Source: Prostheceraeus crozeri (lineage: Eukaryota > Platyhelminthes > Polycladida > Euryleptidae). Taken from it: 64,000 nt of DNA. The stretch spans positions 1,030,088-1,094,087 of the forward strand of contig CAJQUW010003176.1 in the NCBI GenBank assembly GCA_907163375.1. The letters run 5' to 3'. Position 1 is the first letter of the stretch; every line of letters begins with the position of its first letter. Below are positions 11,156 through 30,700 of this stretch, one piece after another. The notes beneath the pieces are model-generated. The model saw nothing but the letters and a program-made list of their open reading frames with translations. It searched no databases and was not told the DNA's origin. A program made the translations under genes and the position numbers.

Positions 11156-14064
11156 CTGAAAAAAGCAAATAATGGGATTGTAAGGGGCATAATGCGCAAA
11201 AACCCGAAAACGGAGTGTAGCGCCCTTCCCCTGATTAATCAATAGGACTTGTCTACATCGGCAAGAGTTACTTTATGCACAATAACCCAATGTTCCAACG
11301 CATCTTCGAATGTCACTATGCATGCACTCTTTTATATCGTGCTAATTCTCAATTCCTTTACGTCAAAGTGCAGCTCGCAGAAACAGTTCCTTTGTGTATT
11401 TGTCCATTGTCTATGCTCATGAACAGAAGCTTCTCATTGACTTGACAGTAGCCGCAAGTAGCCTATAAACTTTCTTCTAACATTGAAACGTTATTTTTGT
11501 ATGTCGCTTGATTTATATGATGCAATATGTCTCTTAACTGTATCTGATGACATTGATGGTACTCATGGTTTCTCAGTCAACCAACTGCATCATGTGGTGC
11601 ACCCGCTCAATCCTAAAACAATTGAAGGAGCGAGTTCAGCAGTTGATTCATGTCTCGGAGCAGAAGAAAACCGAAAGCATGAGGCAAATGCAAGGATTTA
11701 GTGTGGAGATGTATTCCGTCTGCAAGTAACCGTCTGCGGGAGTTTGGGGTGATGAAGCATCAGAGAAGCCTTTACCAGAGTCGCAGGAAGAATTGCTGTA
11801 CAGACCAAGAGCGATTTGCATGTCACGACGAGAAACATGCTCGAACAACATAGCGTTTCCCTCGTAAGATCGACAGAAAAAGACATTCTGGCGAGGCTTT
11901 TTTAATGCCCTTTGGAAATGTTTTTTCTTTTGTATCATACACCTTTTAGCATTAAGACTTAAACTGGCTTATTTATCATTGACCTCTAGGTATTTTGTAA
12001 GCACATGTATATATTTTGTTGTCAATAAGAAAATACATGTATCCGATGACATGCCTCTCAACTTTTGAAAATGAATTTTTGTTATTATCAGGGCGTCCGC
12101 GCAAATTAGGAAGAAAATTTCCAGACTTTCTGAAAGGAATTTTTACTCAAATTCACGCGTAAATATATAGGAAAAATTCCGGAGAAATTTAACCAAAGTT
12201 CTATGCCTAGGGAGTTTGCATGCCATGAAATTAATATTATTGACGTAAAAAATTGAAAGGTGGCGTGAAATTGGTTGAATTTTTTAAGACGCAGATGACA
12301 CCAAATAAAAAATACTAATAAAGCACATACAAGGTATGTATCAGGCTACATTCTATTTATAGAAGAAATTCGATCGTAGCAAATTTAAAGCGAGCGGATT
12401 GGGGAGAACAAAATAGAGTAAGACTACGAGTATAACTATCAATAATGAAAAATATATGACATAACAATGAAATGCAACAATTAACAGAATATTTGTTAAG
12501 TCTTCTCTTCATTAAAATGCAGCAAGGTGAACATCACAGCGTTGTCATTCAGATAAGATCATTTGAATACAAGAAATGGTCTCATCAGGTTCGGCAAGCT
12601 CTTTCTCCTTGTCGAAAGCTGACTTTCTCATCGCATTCGATCTTGCGATTCCTTGTGTCTTAATTAGTCTCAAAATTTCAAGGTGTATTCCAGGATTTCT
12701 AGGTTTTTCAAGGAGCGCGGACACCCTGTAATTATAGATTTCTACTAATCAAGAAAAGACTTCGAGTGATATTAGGTTGCAAACATCTACAAATTATTCT
12801 CTCAAAAACCTCTTCACAGCGATACTTTTTTCTGGAAAGATTTATAAACAACGTATAAGATTTATAAACAACGTGTATTAAGATGATGCTTCCTATCTAA
12901 ACAGCATGTGATAAGGAAGTGAAGGAGAACTTCCATGATGCAATTTCAAATGAACAAGAGTTTTATTTGATGACAACAACGGAGAGACCAAATATTTGAT
13001 TATCAAACATTAGCTCTAATTTTCCGCCATTCATTAAACCGCCAATCCTATTGTTTTTGCGTCGAACTTCTTTGTCAAATGATGAAATGATAAATGTAAT
13101 GCCGAAGGGATGCAATCCATTTTACCATCCATAATCGATCGTTACTAATTACTTAACTTCAGCGTCATCGGGTATTTGTCGAAGTTATCACAAGACTGAT
13201 TACGTAAAACGCGCGCTTGATCACTTACAAAGCATGAAACTATGACGACTGCGACTCCTGCACTCAACACGGATTTACAAAAACTAGATCAAAGTTCAAG
13301 AAATGAATTACTCAACATGCCAGTATTGATAAAAGTGAACAATCGCACTAAAGTTTCTCTATGTAAATGTAGACATACTCGTAATTTTTTACGATAATAT
13401 CTTATATCAGCAATTATCTTATACATAATCTTATCAACAAAGTTAGATTTTTACTACGATCTACACAGAACATTAATAACATTGCCCTATCCCACACTCC
13501 CAACCCACATAGGAGACGACACTCTAATCAAGTTATGAATGTGGTAGCCATCACCAGGTTCGAGATAGTGCAATGAGAGATGTGGCACTGTTCCAGGCGG
13601 GCAGACTCAAACACTGCACCATCTGTACATACATGCCAGAGAAACCTTCATTAAAGCCTTTCTATCTTATCTGAAAGGGGTTTGTATCAATTACACAGAA
13701 TTTTGTTATGATATCTCCATATTTTTACAATTAAAATTGCAAATTACATCTCGAAGATCTTCATTCACAATTACTTCAAAAACTGCTGCAATTACGATGC
13801 AGCGGTTGCAAATAAGTGCCACAATGAATGCACACTTGTCAAAAAAGATTGTCGAGCTTTGACTGTGACAGAGGCTAATGAAATGCACGTACCATGTGTC
13901 TTAAATCATAACGAAATTATATCAAGATCTATGCGATTGAGTTTTAGTCTTAATCTGCTAAATTTCTGAAGTGCGTATGAATTCAATTACGCAGCTTATA
14001 TAAGCCTACATTTAAAACGGACAAACTTCGAGTAGAACAAAATAACATGAAAATATTCGCTTAC
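11156..14064. other. Intron of the kinase gene
   Basis: The intron lies between the donor at 14064 and the acceptor at 11156. It contains the MITE at 12089-12728. Open frames inside it show no recognisable domain and no paired splice sites. Confidence 0.7.
12089..12728. mobile_element. Non-autonomous hAT-like MITE, about 640 bp
   Basis: The ends are inverted: CAGGGCGTCCGCGC at 12089 and its near-complement GCGCGGACACCCTG ending at 12728. A CAGGG(T/C)GTCCGCGC terminus is common to hAT-type MITEs in invertebrates. The expected 8-bp target duplication is not clean (gttattat against taattata), so the copy is old or the class call is imperfect. No transposase frame is present. Confidence 0.6.
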
Positions 14065-14526
14065 TTGGAAAGGGAGAGATCCACAAACCAGCATGTATAA
14101 TATGACTCCGAGAGACCAAATATCAACTTTTGGAGCATCGTAGCTATCTCCTAAGAGAATTTCCGGCGCAGAATATGCCAATGATCCGCATGCTGTCTGT
14201 AAATGCTCGCCGGGAGAAAATTGATTTGAAAATCCGAAATCAGTTAATTTCACGATGCCAAACTTTTCGAAGAAGACTACATTTTCAGGCTTCAGATCAC
14301 GATGAACAATGTGCAACTGATGACAATAAGCAATAGCAGAGACAATTTGATGAAAATACTTCTTTGCCATGGTCTCTGACAACCCGTTTTCATGTTTCAT
14401 AATATAATCGTAGAGATCTCCACCATCTCCCAGCTCAAGAATCAAGTAAAGTTTGGAGGCTGTATCGATTACCTCGTATAAGCGAATGACATGCGGATGC
14501 TGAACCAATTTCATGCACATTATTTC
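14065..14526 (-). CDS. SNRK: SNRK-type kinase, catalytic core exon
   Basis: The exon has exactly 154 codons, phase 0 on both sides, with acceptor tttttcag before 14526 and donor gtaagc after 14065. It carries [19 protein letters not shown] (helix C to beta 4), [19 protein letters not shown] (hinge), HRDLKPENV (catalytic loop with the proton-accepting Asp), LTDFGFSN (metal-binding DFG), the activation-loop segment [16 protein letters not shown] and [18 protein letters not shown]. The activation-loop Thr that upstream LKB1 phosphorylates in this family is present just before CGS. SNRK is a serine/threonine kinase of the AMPK-related group. All catalytic residues are intact. Confidence 0.93.
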
Positions 14527-21449
<6,923 letters not shown>

Positions 21450-22782
21450 CAGGGTGAATGAGAATAGTTTGGCAGTATTCTCTCGCCATTCCTAATGCTA
21501 ATTCGCTGTAATGTTTATATCTATGCTCATTGCTCATCTCCCAACAATGTCAATCTATACATTCATTCGGTAACCTATTCATTCAAATTGTTATGGCTTC
21601 GATATCGAACGCTGTCAGGAATCAAAATGATCGATTCACTTGAAAATCATTCATTTCCTTTCAAGCATGGCAGAGTTAACTACCGAAGAGAAGGTATGCT
21701 TGATGTCTTGGACTGTAACTTATAAGTGAGGAAAACAGACAACTGTTTGAAAAGAAGCTTGGCAGCACTCCCCCTCCTGTTTCCACTGTAGAATACTGGA
21801 AACAAAGATTTATCGAGACTGTTTCGGTCGACGAAAGAAAACGAACAGGAAGAACACTCCACGACTTCTGATGATAACAAAGAAAATGTTATTCATTTGG
21901 TGGAGGCAGATGATACAATATCTGCTCGAGATATCACTAAACGTCTCTCCACATCACAATTTTCTGTGCAATATTTTGAAGGAAGAAAAATTGCATGATT
22001 ACAAGGCAGAAACGTCTCAATTACATATTATTAGAGGATGATACTGACAAGAGACTGGAATTTACCCATGTCATGCTTCAACGCTATCAAAACGACCCAG
22101 CTTTTCTGCGAAAGATCAAATTCTCAGATGAGTTTGTCTTCGCTTTGAACAGCAGATTTAATCATCAGAATGTTCACAAATGGGCGAGAGAAAATCCGCA
22201 TTTCAAAATTGGTAATCCTGGTAAAACCCTAACATTAGCAGTCTGGGCTTGCATTGGATATGCGGAGTCATCCATTAAGATGTATCCCGGAGTACAATGA
22301 ATTTATCAGCAGGATGGAGCCCCGTGCCATTTTGCTGCAAATACCAGCTCAATTTGGGATGACGAATTTCCAGGTAGATGGATCGGAAGACGTGCACCAA
22401 TGGAATGGCCCCGAGAAGCCCGGATTTTACACTATAAGACTTTTGGTTTTGGGCTTACATGCGGAGCAAAATTTACGTACCTCCTGGCATCGTTTTTCCC
22501 AATCTGGATGTTCTTGGAAGAAGAATTGAAGCGGAAATGGCCAACATAGCTCTTGACATGTTTCGCCGTAAAATGCACAACTTTCTCAAACGAATAAATT
22601 TCTGTAGTGAAGCAAATAATGATTTATTTGAGTGATACCGAACAGTGATATCTCAGTGCTTCTACGATTGTGGAGCAAATTTGTTATGTGAACATTCCGT
22701 GTCAGCAAATACATATTCTTTTTCTATAATGGTTCGTTTTCGGCATCTATTTCGTTCCGCCAAACTATTCTCATTCACCCTG
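21450..22782 (+). mobile_element. Tc1/mariner-type element with intact ends
   Basis: Perfect 24-bp terminal inverted repeats start CAGGGTGAATGAGAAT at 21450 and end ATTCTCATTCACCCTG at 22782. They are flanked by TA on both sides (21448-21449 and 22783-22784), the target duplication of this superfamily. The length of 1,333 bp is normal. The transposase inside is broken. Confidence 0.88.
21668..22560 (+). pseudogene. Tc1/mariner transposase, broken
   Basis: ATG at 21668 starts MAELTTEEKV and is soon interrupted. From 21995 the frame gives KIKFSDEFVFALNSRFNHQN (first catalytic Asp) and VHKWARENPH. After a shift at about 2230 residues of DNA downstream comes YQQDGAPCHFAAN (second Asp, near 22310) and GRWIGRRAPMEWP. 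The third acidic motif is degraded. The order and motifs match the transposase at 2023-3016, but the sequence is clearly a different family. It is the only coding part of the element at 21450-22782. Confidence 0.7.
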
Positions 22783-22894
22783 TACTATGTGTCATTAAAG
22801 CATAGCTGTTTGACCTAGGAAGTTGTCTTCATTGGCGTTGCGGATTGCACATACTGATTTGAAATAACTGAAATTGCATCAGAGCCACGTTTAA

Positions 22895-23480
22895 CAAAAA
22901 AATTGCAGTTTGGATGGGTTCAAATTTTGGAAAGCCGAATTTCTGGCATTCGTGGATATTATTGTGGCTGAAAGCGACATGAATACAATTGGACCGAAAT
23001 ACCTTAAGTATGCTATTGCAAGCGCATGTTTAGAATTGGCTTTTGATAGCAAAGCAGCATTCAAATCTGCATTGGAAAAAGTTGAAATGGTTTTTATTTC
23101 TGCCAATCGACCTGCTAATGCATTGACTGATTTCATGACGCTTTCATGGGACTATGAAATGACGAGTGAGATTTATCGGGAAATTGAGATCATTATTTTT
23201 TTATCGATAACAAAACTTCTAAAACAAACTTATCAAACAACGTATTCTCGAAATGCAATCAAATGAAACGCGCATTGTTCTTTCAAAGGAAAGTCTTCCA
23301 TGGTGGACCATCGATATTGATTCATTTGAAATCGATTCCTCTCCAACCTGTGGAACCTTCTCATCTGCATTGATTAATCAATCTGCCGTGTCTAACCGCT
23401 GGAGAATTTTTTAACAGCGGTATTGCAGGCCATGTCAAAACGAAGTGCTTCAAACCGAAGGTAGTATTGCAGGTGGGTTA
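22895..23480 (+). pseudogene. Retrotransposon gag-like remnant
   Basis: The frame at 22910-23266 begins DGFKFWKAEFLAFVDIIVAE, a layout like the start of LTR-retrotransposon capsid domains. About 150 bp after it ends, 23410-23465 reads FFNSGIAGHVKTKCF. This resembles a CCHC zinc knuckle whose first two Cys have become Phe and Ser. The two observations together suggest a decayed gag. No LTR was found nearby. Confidence 0.35.
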
Positions 23481-23586
23481 TATAGGGTCACATCTTCAAA
23501 TACATTTGAACACCAGCCTATTTCAATGACGAATGTCTCCTGATCACTTTGGTGCTAATTTTATTGAAATCCGTGCAAAATTGAGC

Positions 23587-24314
23587 TAGTCCGGCAGCCA
23601 GAACGAGCTTCTGCAAGGAACGAGGCCGAAAGTGAGACTTTAACAGAATGATGTACACCCTATGCCTACTACGAATCGGCACATCTGCCGAGTTCTATTG
23701 AGTTCCTCTTCTTGCCAGACAGGATCAAAGAAAAACACATGTAAATCCAATTGAACACAGATTGCATTTTTTGCTTTAAATGAAACTTTCGATGTTTTCT
23801 CTGATTAAACGAAAAGTACTCAGCCTGGAGTCATAATTTTTGGCACGGAATGTCTTCAGGTCATTTCCTATGATATGCAGGTGCTATTATCATGCATCTG
23901 ATCGGCAATGTATGTGAGAATATAGTTGAATGAGCATGAAGTTGCTCAAAATGTTTGTGTTTGCCGACATTAAGAGGCTCGCCAAATCTAAATGTGTATA
24001 GCTTTATAGACAGGGGTGCATGAACATGAACGTAAATGACCTGAAGACAGTTCATGCCAAAAATTATGACTCTGGGCTTAGCACTTTTCATTTGATCAGA
24101 GAAAACATAGAAAATTGCATTTTAGCCGAAATCTGCAATCTGCGTCCCATTGGATTAACATGTGCTTTTCTTTGATCCTGTCTGACAAGAAGAGGAACTC
24201 ACTAGAACTCGTCAGACGTGCAGATTCGTAGTGGGCATAGGGTGTACATCATTCTGTGAAAGTCTCACTTTCGGCCTCGTTCCCTGCAGAAACTCGTCCT
24301 GGTTGCCGGACTAA
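23587..24314. repeat. Long imperfect inverted repeat (foldback)
   Basis: The left arm 23587-23866 and right arm 24033-24314 are reverse complements over about 280 bp, with scattered mismatches and small indels. About 166 bp lie between. Both arms begin at their outer ends with 'tagtccggca'. No coding frame is present. It is either a foldback-type transposon or two head-to-head copies of a short repeat. Confidence 0.75.
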
Positions 24315-26904
24315 GTAGGTGCGGACGAAGACAAACGTGGTAGGTCACTCTCAACATTTTCGCGGTTGATGTATTCTGCGACAGTTCACTCCAAGCAATG
24401 GCTTCAACAGGAAGGAGCTACGACTTTCATTTGGTTGACTATGAATAGATCTATGGTTTCCTAGCATATAAATTAGCATCATTCGTATTTTCTTTGAATA
24501 ATTATATGAATGGGTCACAATTCCTAAAATTTCAGCCTGCGGGTTACCGCCTTCATTTTCTTAGATACCTCATCTTATACCCGTGTGCATGTTATTGCAT
24601 TTTTTAACTACCGTACAATATTTAATTACTGCATCAGAGTTTCTAAAATTTAGTTTCTGAAATCACAATTATGCTTACTTCTAATTACGTGAAAATATAT
24701 GCATGCATAGGCACTGGAATTGAAAATGGTCCCGAAACTCTGTTCAAGGGAAAGTCTAGAAGTAATACTCGAATGACAAGAACGTTCACAGCAGCATTTA
24801 AAGCTCATGTTTCTGTCACAAAAAACCGAGAAATCGATTGCCCCCTGGTAATGCGGATCATCGAAGTACATCATCCAGAAGAATGAGATCTATGGATTTT
24901 TACTCGGTATAGAGTAATAAATTTACAGATGACCATTTTACATGCTAATCACAATTTTAAAAATGCTGGATGAGATCTCGTACGAGTAGAGATCTGAAGT
25001 GCAGAAGAAACATGGACGTGAAGAACAAATCCTTAGAATTGGCGAGTCTAACACTTAGTTCTTAGACTTTTAAAGAAATTGCTTTATCCCAACATCCCAA
25101 CATGATGAAATGATTTCTACTTCGTCATTCAATCGGGAACCAGAAAAGCTTGAGTAATGTTGACATATTTGAGTGAAACTGCGAGGGAGAATTGCAAGCT
25201 GCACTACATAAACTTGTAATCTTATCAGAAGAGGCATAAGATGTTCGACTGAAAGTGCTGCATACGTCATGAGTGAACCCACTCTGTAGGTCTTTATCGG
25301 CAGCCTAGTATAGCAATCGAGCTGCACATAGCACTGAGGAGCATTGAGATAATCAAAAGCGGCAATAGACCAAAGAAAATATTTTCTTTCAAATAATCAT
25401 CTCAAGAGGTTGTGTAGGACTAAGCATGAAAGCTGAAAAATGTATCTGATTTATATTGGTGCACAAATGCAAGGCGTGGGAGGTTCCTAGATCACTTTTG
25501 ACCTGATGAAAAAGAGAAGAGTGCATCCATTGGTGTAGATGTCAAGCCTAAATTGTGAACCAAAGTAGCATATCAAAGCATTCATCCGCGAATAATTACC
25601 AACCACTCCATCTTCTACAGAGTTAAGCTGAAATTTGACATCACAATTTTTGCCCAACATTCTATTGATTATGATAATTGACCCAAGCAATGCGCATTCT
25701 CTTTTGAAGATACCGAACGAAGACGAATGCAGATGCAATGGATGCAAATCAGCCTTTCATTGAGTATGAAACAAAAGGGATCTTTGTACAAAACGATGTC
25801 ATGAAAAATATCGTGAACGTTCCTAGCAGCACCTTAACTTCGCAGCTTCCTGAAATTTCAACTTGATAATCAGTTGCCTCGTAGTTACAAAATATTTGGA
25901 AGATGCCTTGACTAGTCATGGTATAATAATTGGAGCTGTATCAGTGATCACATGGACGGATCATTTACAGCAGAGCACATTGAACGGTGTGACCATTCAA
26001 TGACTGATGAGATGGAGACATCTTAAGCACTCAACATTTCAGAATGTGAACAATGTTCAGATGATCCCATAAGTTATTATACGAACCTTAGTAAACAGGC
26101 TTTGACGTTTATGCCTGATATTTTTGCTTGTGACTGATGCCTTGTGTGTCTTTTTTATTGAAATTTTATCTCCATGAGTCTGGTGTAAATAATAAGCACT
26201 TTCATATTGGGCATTAAGCAGCTATTTTTAGTAACTTCACTGCATCTTTTAATGGGTCGCACCCGCTCACTTTTGGGTGTTTTGATCAAATTAATGCTGC
26301 AGGGCTCAGAAAACTCAGCTTTCCAGAATAAGCTGGTGTTGAAAGCGATTTGAAATACTTCGATTTTTTACAACTAGGGCACCTGGGTTCGAGTCCCAGC
26401 GCGGAATATCGGCCTATATCTTAATTTCCTTAAATAACGGATGAAATAACCATTTACCAAATTGCAGTCTTACGGTTCACTTCAGACCCTCCAACATAAT
26501 AATAAGGGTGGCTTCTGTCCGCTCATGTCATTATTGGTTAGAGAATGAATCGACTCTTCCACGTCCCTATTATTTCAATGATGCTGATCATCGATGTGAT
26601 TTTGGTTGGAATGTAATGAATAGGTAATCAGATAAAATAACCTTCTTGTTCTATGATTCTGTATCATCTACTAGTAATAGTATACATGTACTTTAAGTAG
26701 CTGCACTGCAACAAAATCAAAAACAAATGAAAGAAAATCAAAATTATTCAACTTCGGATAGGACTGGACTAACATCACAACACCTTTTGCATGGAACATT
26801 CAGGACCTGTTTTACTTATTATTTGGTGAATTTTACTATAATTAAGCTTCCTACAACTAAATAGGTACTTTCAGTATATAGAGTTATATTTCAAATTAAT
26901 TCAA
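24315..26904. other. No gene recognised
   Basis: Only short frames with no recognisable domain. At 26388-26404 there is a tRNA-like T arm (CTGGG-TTCGAGT-CCCAG), but the other arms of a tRNA are absent. It may be the B-box of a decayed tRNA-derived SINE. Confidence 0.4.
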
Positions 26905-26994
26905 AAAAAATAGTCGGCCGATTAATCACCTCCCTTCCACCGATTAATCGGTAATCAGCCGATTATCAAAATCACTAATCGGTGCACCCCTAGT
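26905..26994. mobile_element. End of a hAT-like MITE
   Basis: The segment contains repeated ATCGGCCGATTAAT-type words and ends GGTGCACCCCTAG, the complement of the (C)TAGGGGTGCACC terminus seen in widespread hAT-derived MITEs. The other end could not be found. The RTE LINE fragment starts immediately after it. Confidence 0.45.
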
Positions 26995-27770
26995 TGTGGT
27001 TTGCGGAGAAACGCGAGAGGAAGTGCATCAAACGCTAGAAGTATGGAGAGAGGCGATGGAAAAGAGAGGAATGAAAGTGAGCAGACAAAAGACGAAATAT
27101 ATGAAGCTGAAAGCAAGAAAGGAAAGAGAACGAAGAGACGGAGGTGAGGCTACAAGAACCAAGTACCTGGGATCGACGGTGGAAGCAGACGATGGATCGC
27201 ACAAAAAGATGGCAAAACGAATCCAAGCTGGTTGGGTGCTTGGAAAAGGATTTCAGGAGTCATGCGCGACAGGAAAGTGCCGGAGAAAGTGAAGGGGAAA
27301 ATGTTCAAGGTGATGATGAGACCGACGATGTTATGCGGCATGGAGACAACAGCGGTGACGAAAGAAGAAGGGGACAAGATGCAAGTATCACAAATGAAAA
27401 TGCTTCGATGGTCGTTGGGCCTGATAAAATTGGACAAAAGTAAGAAATGAGAACATTCGAAAGCGAGTGCAGATTTGCGAGTCAGAGACACACGACTGAG
27501 ATGACTGGAGCACGTGACGAGGACAGAGGTGGATTATGTAGGGAGAAGATTGAGAGAAATGGAGATCGGGAAACGAAAGGGAGAGAGGCCAAAGAGATGG
27601 AAGGATTGCACGAAAGAGGATGTGATGGCCACGGGATTGACGGAAGATACAAAGGACAGGAAGCGATGAGAAATGGAATCCGGAGTTCGAGTGATATCCG
27701 CACCGGCGACCCCACTTGAAGTGAGAACAAAGCCGAGGAAGAAGAAGACGGCTGTAAAAAGTTCACCAAA
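26995..27770 (+). pseudogene. RTE-type LINE, C-terminal part (frameshifted)
   Basis: The frames together read EEVHQTLEVWREAMEKRGMK, KTKYMKL, then RTKYLGSTVE, then KVKGKMFKVMMRPTMLCGME (the IRPxMLYGxE segment after RTE reverse transcriptase), and near 27490-27700 RLRWLEHVTR and RPKRWKDCTKEDVM. This series is characteristic of RTE/BovB-type proteins. At least three frameshifts separate the pieces and the catalytic core is missing. It is a 5'-truncated dead copy abutting a MITE end. Minus-strand frames here are shadows. Confidence 0.75.
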
Positions 27771-30700
27771 ATAATCGTCTGGTCCCTTGAAATTTCTGAA
27801 ATTGTACAGTAGCCGATAAAGTCATCGTGTATAAGAGCATTCATACAGGGACCTATTATGGAGGAAATCGTTTTACTTTTCATAATTCTACAAATCGTGA
27901 TTGTTGTTGGACATTGGCATGTAAGCAAACCTTTTGCTAAGACACATCATTTCAATCAAATGCGTTTGAGGTCAGATTCACATGTTCAAACTGTGAAGGA
28001 CGAAGTAGGCTTGTCTGCCTGAACCTGCTGACAAACAGTACAATAGTTGCTCTTCAAACAGTAACACCAATCAACTGTCCGAGAGACAAGATTTAGAAAC
28101 TCATCAGACATCAATGATGGTACGAGAGTGATACGATGGGTGACATGATGAACAAATACTGGTAGGAAGTAAACAAATAACCCTACAATTCAAATTAGGT
28201 CTACATCAATCAATTAGGCTGGCTGGACGCATTGATGTTTAAACCTAATGTCCCAGCTGGTCAAGTGAAAAAGACAGTAGTCAAATGTCATACAGTTGTG
28301 TCACTAACAGGAGGGATTTATTAACCCGCCGCTTTACTGTGATTAAAAGAAAAAAAAGCAATTTTTGGCTTCAGCAAATACACATTCTAAGACATTCTCC
28401 GTATGAAAGCGCTGATGCTTCCAATCGCCAAACATGGATACAAGTGCAGGACCATTGTCAAGGCTGATGCATGCTGAACGTAGAATATTTTAGAACCGCG
28501 CTGTTAAAAGAGACTTTTGAGAATACCACGGAAAGCGTTCGGAGCAAGTGACTGAAGCAAGAAATTGAAGAAAGACGACGGAAGACTAAGCCACTAGCAA
28601 AGACACATAGCTCGTCACATATGATGGCATGTAGTCCCTAACAAACAAGAAGCGTGGTAATAGTCACTGCCGCAAGCATTTTCACACAAGCAAAGTTACG
28701 CTTTGAGGAAGGGCCACCAATTTTGATCACTGTCTGAAGTGCCGAGGACGAGGACTGCTAGTTCAACTATTAGACAATGAAACTCCCGAGTTGGCGCTGA
28801 AGAGATGCAAAGAGGTGCGGTACTGCTTGTCCTGGGCACTTGAGGCTGTTTTCATTTGCAGTTAGGTCGAATGAAATGCTTTGGACGAGCTGCGATCATC
28901 TTACAAAACAGATCAACATTATAACGAAAAGAAAGCCAAAGCTTCAATGTGTGTTGTTATTTTTAAAATATTGCTCTACCCAACATTTCGGCTGTCACAG
29001 CCAGCATCAGAGGAGCAAAGGCTTACAAAATCTTAGATCGCACGGCTTTCAAAAATTTTTCTCAGTCTATGGCAGATTTAGCAATGCATGTAAGGATCAT
29101 AGCACTGCAAAGGCGGATCTCATCGCAGCCGCCTGCAACCATGGTAGATGAAGCGTAAGATCAGGTCAGCTAGCCATGTATTCTCCAGCAAGCCAATAAG
29201 AATAGTGGCCAGCCAGAGATATCAGATTAAAGGACACAGAACAGGGTAACTACTTCAGGTTAACATTGAGTAACCTGTGTAATTTCTTGACTATATAACT
29301 CCTATCAACAGTATATTATTCGAACAGATGCAATGACACTTAAAGGAGCATCCGGACAACAAGTGTACACATCAGCTGTCACTTCAATCTGTGTCAGGCA
29401 CTCTGCAACAATTTGTATTTCGAGAAATCCGCTTGTCTAATGCTCTTGATGACGTCAGCAGAGATACGCACAACTGCCTGCAGGCGTCGGATGCAGTGAA
29501 TGAATAGCCGATTTCCCGAGGAAGTACAGTGAAGGCCAATGGGAAGGCAGTCATGTATGAATCAAAGCATGGACAGCACGAATGAATTTTATCATGGTTT
29601 GAAAGCCCTCCCATGCGTAGTTGTACATATATACAGGGCATAATTCAATGATACAAATCATACAGTGAGTTCATTTTAGTTTGCTAGTGAATCTGATTCT
29701 CGAAAGCAATCCCCCATCAACAATGTACACATTATGTACATTGATAAACCATTTTATGCCGATCTTAGATAAATTCATTGGCATCACGATACCCACGAAA
29801 GGATTAAATTTATTGTCGCACTCGGAAAGTTTCCATAGGCCATTATCAGAAAAGACAGAGGCATCTCTGCAGAAGAAAAAACATGTCAAAAATCACAAGC
29901 TGCCCAACGTTACGTGTCGCAGACACACATTTCATGGAACTTTACATTTAAAACCAGTGCTTTATTTAGGCCTGCCATTTATAAAAATCAGCGATAATTA
30001 CCGTTCATCAGCTCATGATGGCGGTTTATAGCAAATTTGCGACAGTCATTAAGTTTAGCTTCAGAAATCCGTGCACGGACAGGGTCAGTCTGCTGGTCAA
30101 GGAGATCAATACTAAAATAACTAATAGATAAAAGAAAATCAGACATAAATGATGTATTCAGAAATGGCACTCCTGCCATCCAAATTAGTGACACTGTAGC
30201 CATTATCATAACGTAAATAGTTAAGGTGGTTAGTGGAGCAGATATAGGCATCCTGACAAATATTACAGCGCAAGCTGTAAGCATCAAGACGAGATTTTTT
30301 CAGTAGAAGACTTAAGGTGGATGTTATGCTTTACATAACCCTCTTGAACAAATCGCACTTCCCGTTTGATGTCTTTAATGTCTTAAATGAGTAAGCATGA
30401 CTTTACTAAGACCTCAGTGCTGCAGCCGGAGCTGTGGATGGCTGCCGTTCTTATTGACACCGTATCACAGCTAACGTCATCAACGAGAATTGTTCGACGC
30501 GTAGCGAGAGGACAACGTCTCGAGCTACAGATTGACGGCGGTAAATCAACCTAATTGATGTCGCACAATCGATGCGGACCAACTTTAAAAATTGACCGGA
30601 GTAAAACTATCAGTCCCATATGATCACTTAAGGCTGTATACCAATTCAACATTTGCGCGTTATTTCATGAAGAAATACTCGTTCATATAAACAATAATTT

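Noticed and set aside
26388-26404. tRNA-like T arm with TTCGAGT loop
   Set aside because: No acceptor, D or anticodon arm can be folded upstream. At most a decayed tRNA-derived SINE box.
27150-27928. Minus-strand open frames of 113 and 148 codons
   Set aside because: They are antisense to the purine-rich RTE fragment, and their Ser/Leu/Pro-rich composition is what its complement gives.
29988-30287. Hydrophobic 99-codon minus ORF as a receptor fragment
   Set aside because: It has hydrophobic stretches but no family motif, no splice context, and lies in repeat-like DNA.
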